Origin: Rhodococcus rhodnii
GTDB taxonomy: Bacteria; Actinomycetota; Actinomycetes; Mycobacteriales; Pseudonocardiaceae
Direction: 5' to 3'
Assembly: GCA_000720375.1 (NCBI GenBank)
Contig: JOAA01000055.1
Coordinates: 1-37,633 of the forward strand
DNA length: 37,633 nucleotides
Shown here: one piece after another, positions 15,491 to 22,987 of the stretch
How the letters are laid out: each line of letters starts with the position of its first letter
Numbering within the stretch: the stretch's first letter is position 1
Position numbers and translations under genes: made by a program
Notes under the pieces: generated by a model
The model's database searches: none
Seen by the model: only the letters and a program-made list of their open reading frames with translations
What the model was told of the DNA's origin: nothing

Positions 15491-15580
15491 TTACCACTCG
15501 TAAGCAGAATCAGCTTCGCCGCTCCAAAAATCAGGACTGAGCACCGACTCGACCACATCGGTTTCCAACACGGTGGTCAT
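15491..15580 (-). CDS. 29-residue ORF coupled to the next gene
   Basis: ATG at 15580, TAA at 15491-15493. The peptide starts MTTVLETDVVESVLSPDF and ends DSAYEW; it is strongly acidic. AAAGGTGG lies about 8 bases before the start. Stop and downstream start are adjacent, a translational-coupling arrangement. It is too short to judge by composition; the ribosome site and coupling are the support. Confidence 0.45.
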   Translation of the reverse strand: MTTVLETDVVESVLSPDFWSGEADSAYEW

Positions 15581-15594
15581 GACGTCAACCACCT

Positions 15595-15921
15595 TTAGGC
15601 GGACTTGCCAGCAGGAACCGGCTTCAAATCAGCCGCCCGAAACGCAACACCGTTCTTGCCGTTCTGTGCCCACGGAATCGCCTGCAGATCAACCGGAGTA
15701 ACAAGCTGACCAGCGCTCACCTTGGGGGGCTGTTCGCCCGCAGTGGTCACACTGATCACCTCAGCTCCGTCCGCATCCATCGCGACAAGCTGCACACTCC
15801 ACAACGGAAAACCCGTGTTCCGGTCCGTCCGCTGCTTCCGGCTGTCGCCGTGCTCCATTCGCGCCTGCGGGTCCAACGACACCGTGAACGAAACCTGTGA
15901 CGTGTCGATCATCAACCGCAT
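15595..15921 (-). CDS. SCO3933-like regulatory protein of the AICE
   Basis: The 108-residue product resembles the SCO3933 family found in most AICEs. It begins MRLMIDTSQVSFTVS, continues with a charged segment and TGFPLWSVQLVAMDADGAEV, then SVTTAGEQPPKVSAGQLV and WAQNGKNGVAFRAADL. The family is described as regulatory; its biochemical role is not settled. The start is fixed by GCCTTGGAGG, the same ribosome-site module as at the membrane and Nudix genes. It is the first gene of the leftward operon and diverges from the XRE/TPR regulator, so it shares the control region 15922-16111. Confidence 0.75.
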   Translation of the reverse strand: MRLMIDTSQVSFTVSLDPQARMEHGDSRKQRTDRNTGFPLWSVQLVAMDADGAEVISVTTAGEQPPKVSAGQLVTPVDLQAIPWAQNGKNGVAFRAADLKPVPAGKSA

Positions 15922-16111
15922 CTTTCAGCCCTCCAAGGCATCTGTCTATCTGCACGGTCCCTGTTATCTGCGGGACTGCCGCCAGTGAACCCGTTGTGCA
16001 GCACAAAGTCAGATAGTCAGATGCATACGGAGCCGACGCATATGTATTGGTTTCATACGCACAGTTGAGGCGCTAAGATAGATATGTATGCCCCTGGCGA
16101 AGGAGCTCACG
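15922..16111. promoter_or_regulatory. Divergent control region of the AICE with repeated GCATA-type sites
   Basis: This 190-bp region separates the leftward operon from the rightward regulator. It contains GCATACG (16023-16029), CGCATATGTAT (16037-16047), CATACGC (16054-16060) and ATATGTATGC (16082-16091), several of which are inverted relative to each other. An 8-base tandem (GTCAGATA, GTCAGATG) lies just before them. This is the expected form of a repressor operator cluster for the XRE regulator. I cannot place the -35/-10 boxes reliably. Confidence 0.5.
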
Positions 16112-17494
16112 ATGATCATTGCGAACAGTCGCGCAACGTCCGTCGCTCAATCCTTCCCGGTGTTGCCGGCCGAGTTCTGGCAGCAACTAGAGATCAAACA
16201 CGCGGCAGCCATGCGCGACTTCGGCAAATTGATGAAAGCGTTCCGTGAACTGCAGAACCCGCCTATCAAACAGGCAGAGCTAGCCCAAGCCTTGAACATC
16301 ACGCAAGGACAGGTTAGCCGAATCGAAAGCGGCAGATCGGCAATAACAGACCTCACGAAACTGGCTCGCTGGGCAATAGTTATCGGTGTCCCCTTCAACC
16401 TTCTATGGTTCGACCCTCCGACCCACGTCACAATCCCCTACACAACAGATGACGACGACGTTAAGATAGGGTCCACTACAAATGAAGGTGACATCGTGGA
16501 CCGTAGACAGTTCTTGAAGGCAGTTACAGCCAGTCCCACCCTAATTAACTCGTCCGACCTACCAACTACGTCTCATGCTGTTGGGGTATCCGACGTTGCG
16601 CGAGTCCATGACTGGACCGAGAACTTTCGTCGTATGGATAACAAATGGGGTGGAGGACACGGCATTAACCAAGCTGGCTACTTCCTGCAAAATGACGTTT
16701 TGCCGATGCTGACTGAATCTCGAATGACCAATGCAGTGCGCAAAAGTTTGCTGGTAGAAGCCGCACAACTTTTCCAGCTCGTAGGCTGGATGCATTATGA
16801 CACCGCGAATCAGAACGCTGGACGTACTGCGCTACGAAATGCATTCCGGTTAGCTAGTGATGCCGATGATTACGCATTGGCAGCTGAAATGCAAGCTGGA
16901 CTCAGCCATCAGGCATCCTTTTTGCGCATACCGGATCTCGCAGAAGATGCAGCATCGAATGCGATCCATCACGCTCGACTGTCAGGATTAATGTCTGTTA
17001 GATCAGAAGCGGCAGTAATGGAAGCCAACGCCTTTGCTCTACAAGGCGATGAGAAAAGAACGATTCGCGCCCTTGCAACCGCAGAGGATTTCTTCTGTCA
17101 AATACGCTCCGGCGATACTCCTGTATGGCACAGGTATTACGATCAAGCCTACCTTAATGCCAAGTTCGGTACTGTCCTACGCGATCTCGGCGATTCAGAA
17201 AGAGCAGAAGGTTACGCACGTGCTTCTTTGAACATGACTGATGGGTATGAACGAGGTCGTACATTTAATCTATGCTTACTAGCGGGTGTACTTGCCGACC
17301 GAGGCGAACTTGAAGAAGCACTAGTTCATGTCAATCTTGCTATGCAAACAGCAACAAGCATCCGCTCCTCGCGAGTCCGTGAATATTTAAGCGACGTTGG
17401 CCATCGACTCGCCCGATATGCAAATACGCCCGAAGTGAAAGAGTTTTACCACAACTTGAGCAAGAAGGGCATCCCTACAAGGCGATTTGCTTAA
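16112..17494 (+). CDS. XRE-type regulator with TPR-like C-terminal region
   Basis: The ATG at 16112 follows AAGGAG by 6-7 bases, giving 460 residues. A Cro/CI helix-turn-helix occupies about residues 34-95 (KQAELAQALNITQGQVSRIES). It is followed by the DRRQFLKAV segment often seen in these regulators and a helical region to the C-terminus that looks like TPR repeats (ALAAEMQAGLSHQA, AEGYARASLNMTDGYERG, ELEEALVHVNLAM). Similar actinobacterial proteins sense a small molecule or peptide through the repeat domain. GC is clearly lower than in the neighbours. It probably controls its own divergent promoter and the element's operon, and its stop overlaps that of the converging Nudix gene. Confidence 0.8.
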   Translation: MIIANSRATSVAQSFPVLPAEFWQQLEIKHAAAMRDFGKLMKAFRELQNPPIKQAELAQALNITQGQVSRIESGRSAITDLTKLARWAIVIGVPFNLLWFDPPTHVTIPYTTDDDDVKIGSTTNEGDIVDRRQFLKAVTASPTLINSSDLPTTSHAVGVSDVARVHDWTENFRRMDNKWGGGHGINQAGYFLQNDVLPMLTESRMTNAVRKSLLVEAAQLFQLVGWMHYDTANQNAGRTALRNAFRLASDADDYALAAEMQAGLSHQASFLRIPDLAEDAASNAIHHARLSGLMSVRSEAAVMEANAFALQGDEKRTIRALATAEDFFCQIRSGDTPVWHRYYDQAYLNAKFGTVLRDLGDSERAEGYARASLNMTDGYERGRTFNLCLLAGVLADRGELEEALVHVNLAMQTATSIRSSRVREYLSDVGHRLARYANTPEVKEFYHNLSKKGIPTRRFA

Positions 17495-18054
17495 AGCACT
17501 CCCCGCAATCGCGCCGCTTGAAGGAGACCGAGTTGTGCCCCTGCACCTATTACCTCACCCTTAGCAATTCGATCTGGAATTGACACCAATGGGATCCAAG
17601 CTACCCGCTCTGCCTCATTAATGTCCGGCTTATTTCCGGTATCTGTTAGGTCATGAGCAAGATAAACTAGATTCTCCATGTCCATAGAACCGGCTAGAGG
17701 TTGGAATTGAGCCAGCAGTTGAACAGACTGTGCCCGCCATCCAGACTCCTCTTCAAACTCACGAACTGCCGCTTCTGCTGGATCTTCTCCGTCATCCACG
17801 TAACCACCCGGAAGCTCCCAAGTCCACCGATCCATGATAAATCGGTGCCTCCATAGCATCAGAACCTCATTGGCGTCATTAACGCCTACGGTCATGGCTA
17901 CCTTTGGAGCACGGAATACATATTGCTCAAACTTTACGCCATCTGGCAGCTGCACTGACGCAATACTTACTTTCATCTTGCGGGAGTCATCCACAACCCG
18001 TTCACCATGAATAGTCCATTTGCTCACCGGCTGGTCACCCTGGTTCTCGTCCAT
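17491..18054 (-). CDS. Second Nudix hydrolase (ADP-ribose pyrophosphatase-like)
   Basis: The 187-residue protein has a complete Nudix box: GGYVDDGEDPAEAAVREF followed by EEESGW (about residues 103-126). The preceding VLMLWRHRFIMDRWTWELP is typical of ADP-ribose or nucleotide-sugar pyrophosphatases. An N-terminal beta-domain (WTIHGERVVDDSRKMKVSI) supports that subgroup. It converges with the XRE/TPR gene, sharing the bases TTAA at their stops. It lies at the attR end and is the only leftward gene beyond the regulator, so it may be a cargo gene. Substrate cannot be told from sequence. Confidence 0.85.
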   Translation of the reverse strand: MDENQGDQPVSKWTIHGERVVDDSRKMKVSIASVQLPDGVKFEQYVFRAPKVAMTVGVNDANEVLMLWRHRFIMDRWTWELPGGYVDDGEDPAEAAVREFEEESGWRAQSVQLLAQFQPLAGSMDMENLVYLAHDLTDTGNKPDINEAERVAWIPLVSIPDRIAKGEVIGAGAQLGLLQAARLRGVL

Positions 18055-18354
18055 GAGGTCACACTACCCATCACACCGCAAGCTGCCGTGTGAAACAGCC
18101 GTACTCCCGTTGTGAGAACTTTCTTTACGTCTTCAAGCCGCCCCTGCCGGGGCGGACGGCGCGGCCGAACAGGCGAGCGGCCTTCCCCGCCGCTGGCGCT
18201 CTGGTCCAGGCCGCCATCACAAACGCCGTCGACCGCGCCGGTACTCGCCGTCAGGGGCGAAGCGTGAAGACGCGAAGAAGACCCGCACAAGATGATCACC
18301 CAGTGGCCTCCGGTCAGGGCAGCCGCGCACACGATACGGGCCGCCCCTCACGCC

Positions 18355-18421
18355 TCAAGCCCTGATCGATCGTTGCGGTAGCGTCGCCGAGTGGCAGTTG
18401 GGTTAATCGATCAGGGCTTGA
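18355..18421. repeat. Perfect 16-bp inverted repeat
   Basis: TCAAGCCCTGATCGAT (18355-18370) and ATCGATCAGGGCTTGA (18406-18421) are exact reverse complements around a 35-base loop. The palindromic ATCGAT core is part of each arm. It is the longest perfect dyad in the element. Confidence 0.85.
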
Positions 18422-18511
18422 CCCGCGAGCCTCTGCGGCCCTCGGCAGGTGCGTGCGGGCAGGCCAGCGGCCTGCCCTCGTTGATGTGCGCGGCTGCCCC
18501 GACCTCCGGAT

Positions 18512-18534
18512 GTACAGCAGCGAAGTACAGCAAC
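18512..18534. repeat. Candidate integrase arm-binding sites, right
   Basis: The 23 bases are identical to 7550-7572 and contain two direct GTACAGCA copies 13 bases apart. They lie 82 bases inside attR. The same orientation at both ends fits an attP with paired arm sites. Confidence 0.65.
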
Positions 18535-18616
18535 CAGGCTGACCAGCGGTATCCTGAACCACTCGATCATGACTCTCTGATGTCGAGAAAAGCCGTAAAT
18601 GACCTTGCTGCCGCGA

Positions 18617-18660
18617 GTTCACACCGGAGAGGTCACTGGTTCGATCCCAGTATTGCCCAC
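18617..18660 (+). repeat. attR core of the AICE (remnant of the tRNA-Val 3' half)
   Basis: The 44 bases are identical to attL. The sequence before them (GACCTTGCTGCCGCGA) has no tRNA 5' half, so this is only the displaced 3' portion of the host tRNA-Val(CAC). The original tRNA terminator follows directly. Confidence 0.95.
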
Positions 18661-18669
18661 GTCGTCAGG

Positions 18670-18716
18670 GGACCCGTGTCCGCGGAGAGCGCGGACCGGG
18701 TCCTCCGTCATTATTT
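18670..18716 (+). terminator. Original host terminator of tRNA-Val(CAC), now beyond attR
   Basis: GGACCC (18670-18675) with GGGTCC (18698-18703), and inside it GTCCGCG with CGCGGAC, form a long stem followed by CATTATTTT. A second hairpin GGGGGGC-CGA-GCCCCCC (18718-18734) comes next and probably ends the P450 operon from the other side. Confidence 0.7.
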
Positions 18717-18813
18717 TGGGGGGCCGAGCCCCCCAGGCCCCCCACGGTGCGGGCTCCGGACGAACCAGCGTGGTTCGATTTGGGTTGAACCAGCCAAGCA
18801 AAGGTTGGGCGCA

Positions 18814-20010
18814 TTACCAGGTGATGGGGAGTTCGTAGACTCCGTAGACGGATGCGTCGTGTTTGAAGGGGATCTGGTTCAGGTCTGTTGCCAGGCGCAG
18901 GGTTGGGATTCGGCGGTAGAGGGTGCTGTAGACGACCTGCAGTTCCATCCTTGCCAGCGGTTGCCCGAGGCATTGGTGTACGCCGAAGCCGAATGCCACG
19001 TGGTGACGGGCGTTGCGGTGGATGTCCAGGCGGTCGGGCTCGTCGGGGAAGGCCGCTGGGTCACGGTTGGCGATGTCGCCGGGCATGATCACGCCTTCGC
19101 CCGCTTGGATGAGCTGTCCGGCGATCTCGATGTCCTCAGTGGCCACTCGGCGGCGGCCGTTGTGCGTGATGTTCAGGTAGCGCAAGAGTTCTTCGACCGC
19201 GCCCGCGATCAGTTTGGGATCGTCCGATTCGCGTAGGACGGTCATTTGGTCGGGGTTTTCGAGCAAGGCGAGTGTGCCGAGGGCGATCATGTTCGCGGTT
19301 GTCTCGTGGCCGGCGATGAGCATGAGCACGCCCATCTGCGCCGCGTCCACACGGGACAGCTCGCCCTCCTTGATCCGGTCGACCAGGCCGGAAAGCAGGT
19401 CGTCGCCGGGGTTGTCGAGTTTTGCGCCGACCAGGCGGTCGAGGTATTCGAACAGCCTGCCCGAGGCGGCTGTCCGTTCCGCGGGATCCGCGTACCGGTT
19501 GATCAGGACTTTGCTGTTGACCTGGAAGAAATCGTGGTCCTCGTACGGCACGCCGAGCAGCTGGCAGATCACCAATGACGGCACCGGCAAGGCGAAGGCC
19601 TCGACCAGGTCCGCCGGCTTCGGGCCGGCCAGCATCTTGTCGATCAGGTCGTCCACGATCTTCTGCACGCCCGGCCGCATGGCCTCGACCCGCTTGATGG
19701 TGAACGACGCGCTCACCATCCGCCTCTGCCGGGCGTGCTCGGGGTCGTCCATCAGGATGAAGCTGAGGCCGGAGGACCTGGTTGCGGCGCCCGCCATCGG
19801 CATGGGGTAACCAGGCCGGGTCACGTCGGCGCTGATCCGCTTGTCACCCAACAGCGCCTTCTGTTCGGCGTACCGGGTCACCATCCATGGCGTGGTGCCG
19901 TCCTCAAGCCGCACCCGGACCAACGGGGCCTGTTCCCGCAATGCCTGGAGGTTCGGTGGCGGATCGAACGGGCAGCCGGCCGCCCGTGCCGCCGGGAAGT
20001 CTTCGAGCAT
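18814..20010 (-). CDS. Cytochrome P450
   Basis: The 398-residue protein is a soluble bacterial class I P450. It has the I-helix AGHETT (oxygen activation), the K-helix EELLRY (ExxR) and the heme-binding loop HHVAFGFGVHQCLGQPLAR with Cys347 as thiolate ligand. The MDDPEHARQRR stretch is of the CYP105/CYP107-like type. The ATG at 20010 follows GGAGG by 6 bases and overlaps the stop of the ferredoxin reductase gene by one base. It therefore has its redox partners in the same operon. In the context of the terpene cyclase it is the likely late oxidase of the product, though oxidation of a carrier-bound acid is also possible. Confidence 0.95.
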   Translation of the reverse strand: MLEDFPAARAAGCPFDPPPNLQALREQAPLVRVRLEDGTTPWMVTRYAEQKALLGDKRISADVTRPGYPMPMAGAATRSSGLSFILMDDPEHARQRRMVSASFTIKRVEAMRPGVQKIVDDLIDKMLAGPKPADLVEAFALPVPSLVICQLLGVPYEDHDFFQVNSKVLINRYADPAERTAASGRLFEYLDRLVGAKLDNPGDDLLSGLVDRIKEGELSRVDAAQMGVLMLIAGHETTANMIALGTLALLENPDQMTVLRESDDPKLIAGAVEELLRYLNITHNGRRRVATEDIEIAGQLIQAGEGVIMPGDIANRDPAAFPDEPDRLDIHRNARHHVAFGFGVHQCLGQPLARMELQVVYSTLYRRIPTLRLATDLNQIPFKHDASVYGVYELPITW

Positions 20011-21197
20011 CACATTCCTCCTGTCAGGACCGAGTTCGCGACGAGTTCCCGTTGCCTGTGCTGACGAGCCTGCTTCGGCATGTTCCGGCCGAGTACGCCG
20101 GTGACCTCGCCGCCGCGGCGGTAGAGCGCGACGAACCGGCGGCCGGCCGGGTCACCCTCCACAATCGACACATCGGCGTCCGGGAACAGCACGCCGTGTA
20201 CGTGGATCTTGACGTCGAACTGGTCGGTCCAGAAGTAGGGCACCGGCGTGTAGGGCTTGTCGGAGCCGATGATGGTATCGGCGACAGCCACCCCTTGTTC
20301 CGTCGCGTTGGTCCGGTTTTCCAGTCGTAGCATGGTGTTGAGCCGCTCATGATGCCAGCGGGCCACGTCGCCGGCGGCGTAGATCCCTTCCGCAGCACGA
20401 CAACGGGAGTCACAGACCAATCCGTTGTCTATCGTCAACCCGCTGCCGGCGAGCCATTCTGTCGTCGGTGCGGCGCCGAACGCCACCACGACAACGTCCG
20501 CTGGCAGCACTTCTCCGCTTCCCAGGCAGACGCCGGTCACCCGCCCGTGTTCGCCTTCCAGCCCAGTCACCGCGGCGCCCAGCCGGAGCTCAACTCCTTG
20601 CGAAGTATGCACATCGGCGAGCAGACCGGAGACCAGCGAGCCGAATTGCATGGCCAGCGGCGCCGGTTGCGGCCCGGTCATGGTGACCGAGACGCCCATA
20701 TTTCGTGCTGTGGCAGCGATCTCCGCGCCAAGCACGCCGTCTCCGACCACCACAAGCCGTGACGAACCGAGCAGGCTCGTTCGAAGTTGTAAGGCATCAT
20801 CGAGAGTGCGCAGTGCGTGAACGCCCGCAAGGCGATCCTGCCCGGGAAACGTCCGGGGACGAAGACCCGTGGCCACGACGATGGCCTCCGCGGTCAGTGC
20901 CCGACCGGCAGCGGTGTGCACAGTCCGGGTCGCGGTGTCCAGGCTGACCGCGGGGTCGCCGAGGATCAACTCCGCGTCCAGAGTGGACAACGCTTCCGGT
21001 TGTCGCAGTTGGACTCGCTCGGGTTCCCAGCCGCCAGACAAGACCTGTTTGGACAGTGGCGGGCGGTCGTACGGCAGGTGCGACTCGGCGCCGAGCAGTG
21101 TCAAACGGCCAAGGTAGCCCTTGCGACGTAAGGCTTCCGCTGTTGCCACGCCGGCCGCCGAGGCACCGACGACCAGTACCTCGCCCGGAGTGCTCAC
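20010..21197 (-). CDS. NAD(P)H-ferredoxin reductase for the P450
   Basis: The 395-residue flavoprotein has the FAD motif VLVVGASAAGVATAEAL at its N-terminus, the DRPPLSK motif of putidaredoxin-reductase-type enzymes, a central NAD motif LVVVGDGVLGAEIAA and the second FAD motif IYAAGDVARW. It passes electrons from NAD(P)H to the ferredoxin encoded just upstream. The GTG at 21197 overlaps the ferredoxin stop (GTGA) and is preferred to a start 12 codons earlier inside that gene. Length fits the family (about 400). Confidence 0.93.
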   Translation of the reverse strand: MSTPGEVLVVGASAAGVATAEALRRKGYLGRLTLLGAESHLPYDRPPLSKQVLSGGWEPERVQLRQPEALSTLDAELILGDPAVSLDTATRTVHTAAGRALTAEAIVVATGLRPRTFPGQDRLAGVHALRTLDDALQLRTSLLGSSRLVVVGDGVLGAEIAATARNMGVSVTMTGPQPAPLAMQFGSLVSGLLADVHTSQGVELRLGAAVTGLEGEHGRVTGVCLGSGEVLPADVVVVAFGAAPTTEWLAGSGLTIDNGLVCDSRCRAAEGIYAAGDVARWHHERLNTMLRLENRTNATEQGVAVADTIIGSDKPYTPVPYFWTDQFDVKIHVHGVLFPDADVSIVEGDPAGRRFVALYRRGGEVTGVLGRNMPKQARQHRQRELVANSVLTGGM

Positions 21198-21394
21198 GCG
21201 TTCTCGCTCACCGAGATCGCCGCCGCCGGGCACACACTCGCTGCTTCCCGAACGGTCGCGTGCAGCTCGGCAGGCGGTTGCATGTCAAGCAGGACAACGA
21301 TTCCGTCCTCGTCACGCTGGTCGAACACTTCGGGTGCGAGCAGCACGCACGTGCCCGCGCCGCAGCATTTGTCCTGATCCACACTAATGTTCAC
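21194..21394 (-). CDS. [3Fe-4S] ferredoxin
   Basis: The 66-residue protein has the single-cluster pattern of P450-associated ferredoxins: Cys10 and Cys16 in CCGAGTC, then Cys54 in ASVCPAAAI. An extra Cys11 follows the first ligand. Only three well-placed ligands suggests a 3Fe-4S cluster. It begins at a GTG overlapping the end of the tetR remnant and is followed by its reductase and the P450. Confidence 0.93.
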   Translation of the reverse strand: MNISVDQDKCCGAGTCVLLAPEVFDQRDEDGIVVLLDMQPPAELHATVREAASVCPAAAISVSENA

Positions 21395-21928
21395 GGTTTG
21401 TCCTTTTCACTAACGGGTGCCAGCCACAGTCCGACAAGGGCGTCGGCCAATCCCGTGGCGGCGTCGTGCCAGCCGGCTCTGGGGGTGGGAGTGCCTTCGG
21501 CGAGGGCGCGTTCACGTTCGGCGACCATGTGCATCATCAGCTGACGGGTCATGTCGCCGCGCTCAGCCTGAACTTCCGCGGGAAGCTCTGGCAGGCAACG
21601 GTTTCGGCCGTCCCTGATCCGCATCAGGGACGGTGATGCTTGCGTCTCCTCGATCACGATCGCACGCAGCGACGGCTCGGTCATCACTTGCGAGGCGAAC
21701 CGAGCGAACCAGGTAGGGCTGTCCAAGGTCGCCATGTGCTCGGCGACGGGAAACACCAGGCACGCCGACCGCCGTGTTGTTGCCCTGCCCGGCCGCCTCG
21801 CTGATCTGCCGGTTGGACACGGCGAACACTCCGTGCTCGGCGAACAACTGCTCGGCGGCGATCAGGATCAGCTCACGAGTCGCATGTGCCCGCTTTCCTC
21901 GCAAAGGGCCGTCGGTCTTGCTCATCAC
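21391..21928 (-). pseudogene. TetR-family regulator broken by an internal deletion
   Basis: The first frame (from 21928) gives an intact TetR HTH: GKRAHATRELILIAAEQLF, then VFAVSNRQISEAAGQGNNTAVG. At that point, where family members continue with YHFGTK-like sequence and the start of helix 4, the frame changes to nonsense. The downstream frame resumes with CLVFPVAEHMATLDSPTWFARF and runs to an intact C-terminus (PELPAEVQAERGDMTRQLM). From family knowledge I estimate about 45 codons missing between the two, in a length that breaks the frame. The HTH fragment would lack the ligand and dimer domain. The stop of the second frame overlaps the ferredoxin start, so it was the first gene of the P450 operon. 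A base-calling error would not restore the missing segment. Confidence 0.8.
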
Positions 21929-21996
21929 GCTTCATCACTCCGCCACCCGGATCTGACGCCACGTAGTGGCCTATTCACAGTCTGCCCACGAGGTCA

Positions 21997-22022
21997 GTTT
22001 AAGTCAAGCGACTGACTTAAAC
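21997..22022. promoter_or_regulatory. Candidate TetR operator
   Basis: GTTTAAGTCA (21997-22006) and TGACTTAAAC (22013-22022) form a perfect 10-bp inverted repeat with a 6-base spacer. It lies in the divergent region between the broken tetR/P450 operon and the SET-like gene. This is the size and place of a TetR-family autoregulatory operator. Confidence 0.65.
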
Positions 22023-22090
22023 CGTGCACCAGAGACGATCAGGACAATGGGCGGTACTCGTGTCGATCAAGGCGAGATCGACCTCGTATC

Positions 22091-22978
22091 GTGCGCATCG
22101 TGACGCACCAGTTGGCGCCGATGTCGGCGCTGGAAAAGGCATTCCCCTGGCGTTCTCCGCGCGATCCCATGAACCGGGTGTACGAGCCTTTCGCCGACGC
22201 CAACGGCCTGGTGCACCCGCGGATCGTGGCCCGCGCCGACGAAGTCACCGCCACGATGCTGAGGCACAGGACCACGTTGAAGGCCATCGCCAGGGATCCC
22301 GACGATCACCGGCTGCCCGACACCGTGACCAACGAGCAGCTGGAGGCCGTATGGCCGGTGCTCGAACAGTCGGTCGCGGCTGAGGTCAGACGGTTGATCA
22401 GAGGCCAAGCGCTGAAGTCGCCCCCAGTACGGATCGCCCGAGTGGAAAGCGAGCATGTCCCGCAGCATGAACAGGTACTCGTTGGCCAATGGGGACTGTA
22501 CTTCGCCAAGTGGCCGCCGAACCGGTCAGCGAGCCGTCGGCCGTCTCTGCTCAATGGACGCATCCTCGGCCTTTACATGGGCGCTGTGCTCGATGACCCC
22601 GATGACCTTGCCTACTGGGAGGAGACCTACCAGAGGTATCCGGCGTACGCCTTAGGGCTGGGTGACGGCACCAGATACGCAAGCTTGATGGGCGCCGAGG
22701 GGGCGGCCAACGCCGCCGTCTTCGCCAACACAGCGACCAAGCTCGTCGACAAGCCTCGCGGCCGCGGGCAAGAACTCGCCATCGACGAGCAACGGGTCAA
22801 CGCGATGTTCGTCGAGTTCGTCGTCCGGGTTCCGCTTCCGAACGGCGGCTTCAGGGCACAGACCATCGGTGCCGTCGTCGCCTTCGAGAACGCCTTCGAC
22901 GAGCAGGTCAACCCGTACGGTTCGGTCTTCGTCGACTACGGCGAAACCTATCTCCCGAACCTGAACAGCCATTCTTGA
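22091..22978 (+). CDS. SET-domain-like protein
   Basis: The 295-residue protein has no close family that I can name. From residue 132 on, its motif order resembles a SET domain (protein-lysine methyltransferase): GLYFAK (135-140), NGRILGLYMGAVL (155-167) like the kGe-IgeYxGevi strand, YPAYALGL, then AANAAVFANTA (205-215) where SET proteins have GNxxRFINHS, and IGAVVAFENAFD followed by SVFVDYGETYL (278-288) where they have GEELTxDYG. The NHS motif is changed (FANTA), so activity is uncertain. The N-terminal 130 residues are unlike anything I know. It starts at a GTG without a clear ribosome site; an ATG at 22121 is an alternative. It diverges from the P450 operon across the candidate TetR operator. 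Confidence 0.45.
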   Translation: MRIVTHQLAPMSALEKAFPWRSPRDPMNRVYEPFADANGLVHPRIVARADEVTATMLRHRTTLKAIARDPDDHRLPDTVTNEQLEAVWPVLEQSVAAEVRRLIRGQALKSPPVRIARVESEHVPQHEQVLVGQWGLYFAKWPPNRSASRRPSLLNGRILGLYMGAVLDDPDDLAYWEETYQRYPAYALGLGDGTRYASLMGAEGAANAAVFANTATKLVDKPRGRGQELAIDEQRVNAMFVEFVVRVPLPNGGFRAQTIGAVVAFENAFDEQVNPYGSVFVDYGETYLPNLNSHS

Positions 22979-22987
22979 CCTCGAAGC

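Larger units (their letters stand above)
18055..18616. other. Hairpin-rich non-coding region at the attR end; candidate origin or transfer site
   Basis: I see no real gene in these 562 bases. They hold a GC hairpin at 18138-18155, a perfect 16-bp inverted repeat with a 35-base loop (18355-18370 and 18406-18421), a 9-bp hairpin with a 3-base loop (18457-18477) and the integrase arm repeat at 18512-18534. Such dense dyads are typical of rolling-circle single- or double-strand origins or of the cis-acting transfer locus. Which one, if any, is not decided by the sequence. Confidence 0.5.
7458..18660. mobile_element. Complete pSAM2-like AICE (about 11.16 kb) in tRNA-Val(CAC)
   Basis: The element is bounded by perfect 44-bp direct repeats and carries the full AICE core: integrase next to attL, xis, HUH replication initiator, an FtsK-type transfer ATPase with a membrane partner, a Spd-like membrane protein, a Nudix protein (as in pSAM2, where Pif is a Nudix) and regulators. 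AICEs excise, replicate as rolling-circle plasmids and transfer as double-stranded DNA through a single FtsK-like pump. Every core gene visible is open, so the element looks potentially functional. Most genes read leftward; only the XRE/TPR regulator reads rightward. Confidence 0.93.

Noticed and set aside
15600..15625. Third copy of the leader loop motif (GCAGGAACCGG)
   Set aside because: The match is only about 10 bases, lies inside the coding end of the SCO3933-like gene and has no flanking stem.
18090..18365. Open frame of 91 codons on the plus strand near attR
   Set aside because: No ribosome site, Arg/Pro-rich shadow-type composition, and it overlaps the hairpin-rich non-coding region.
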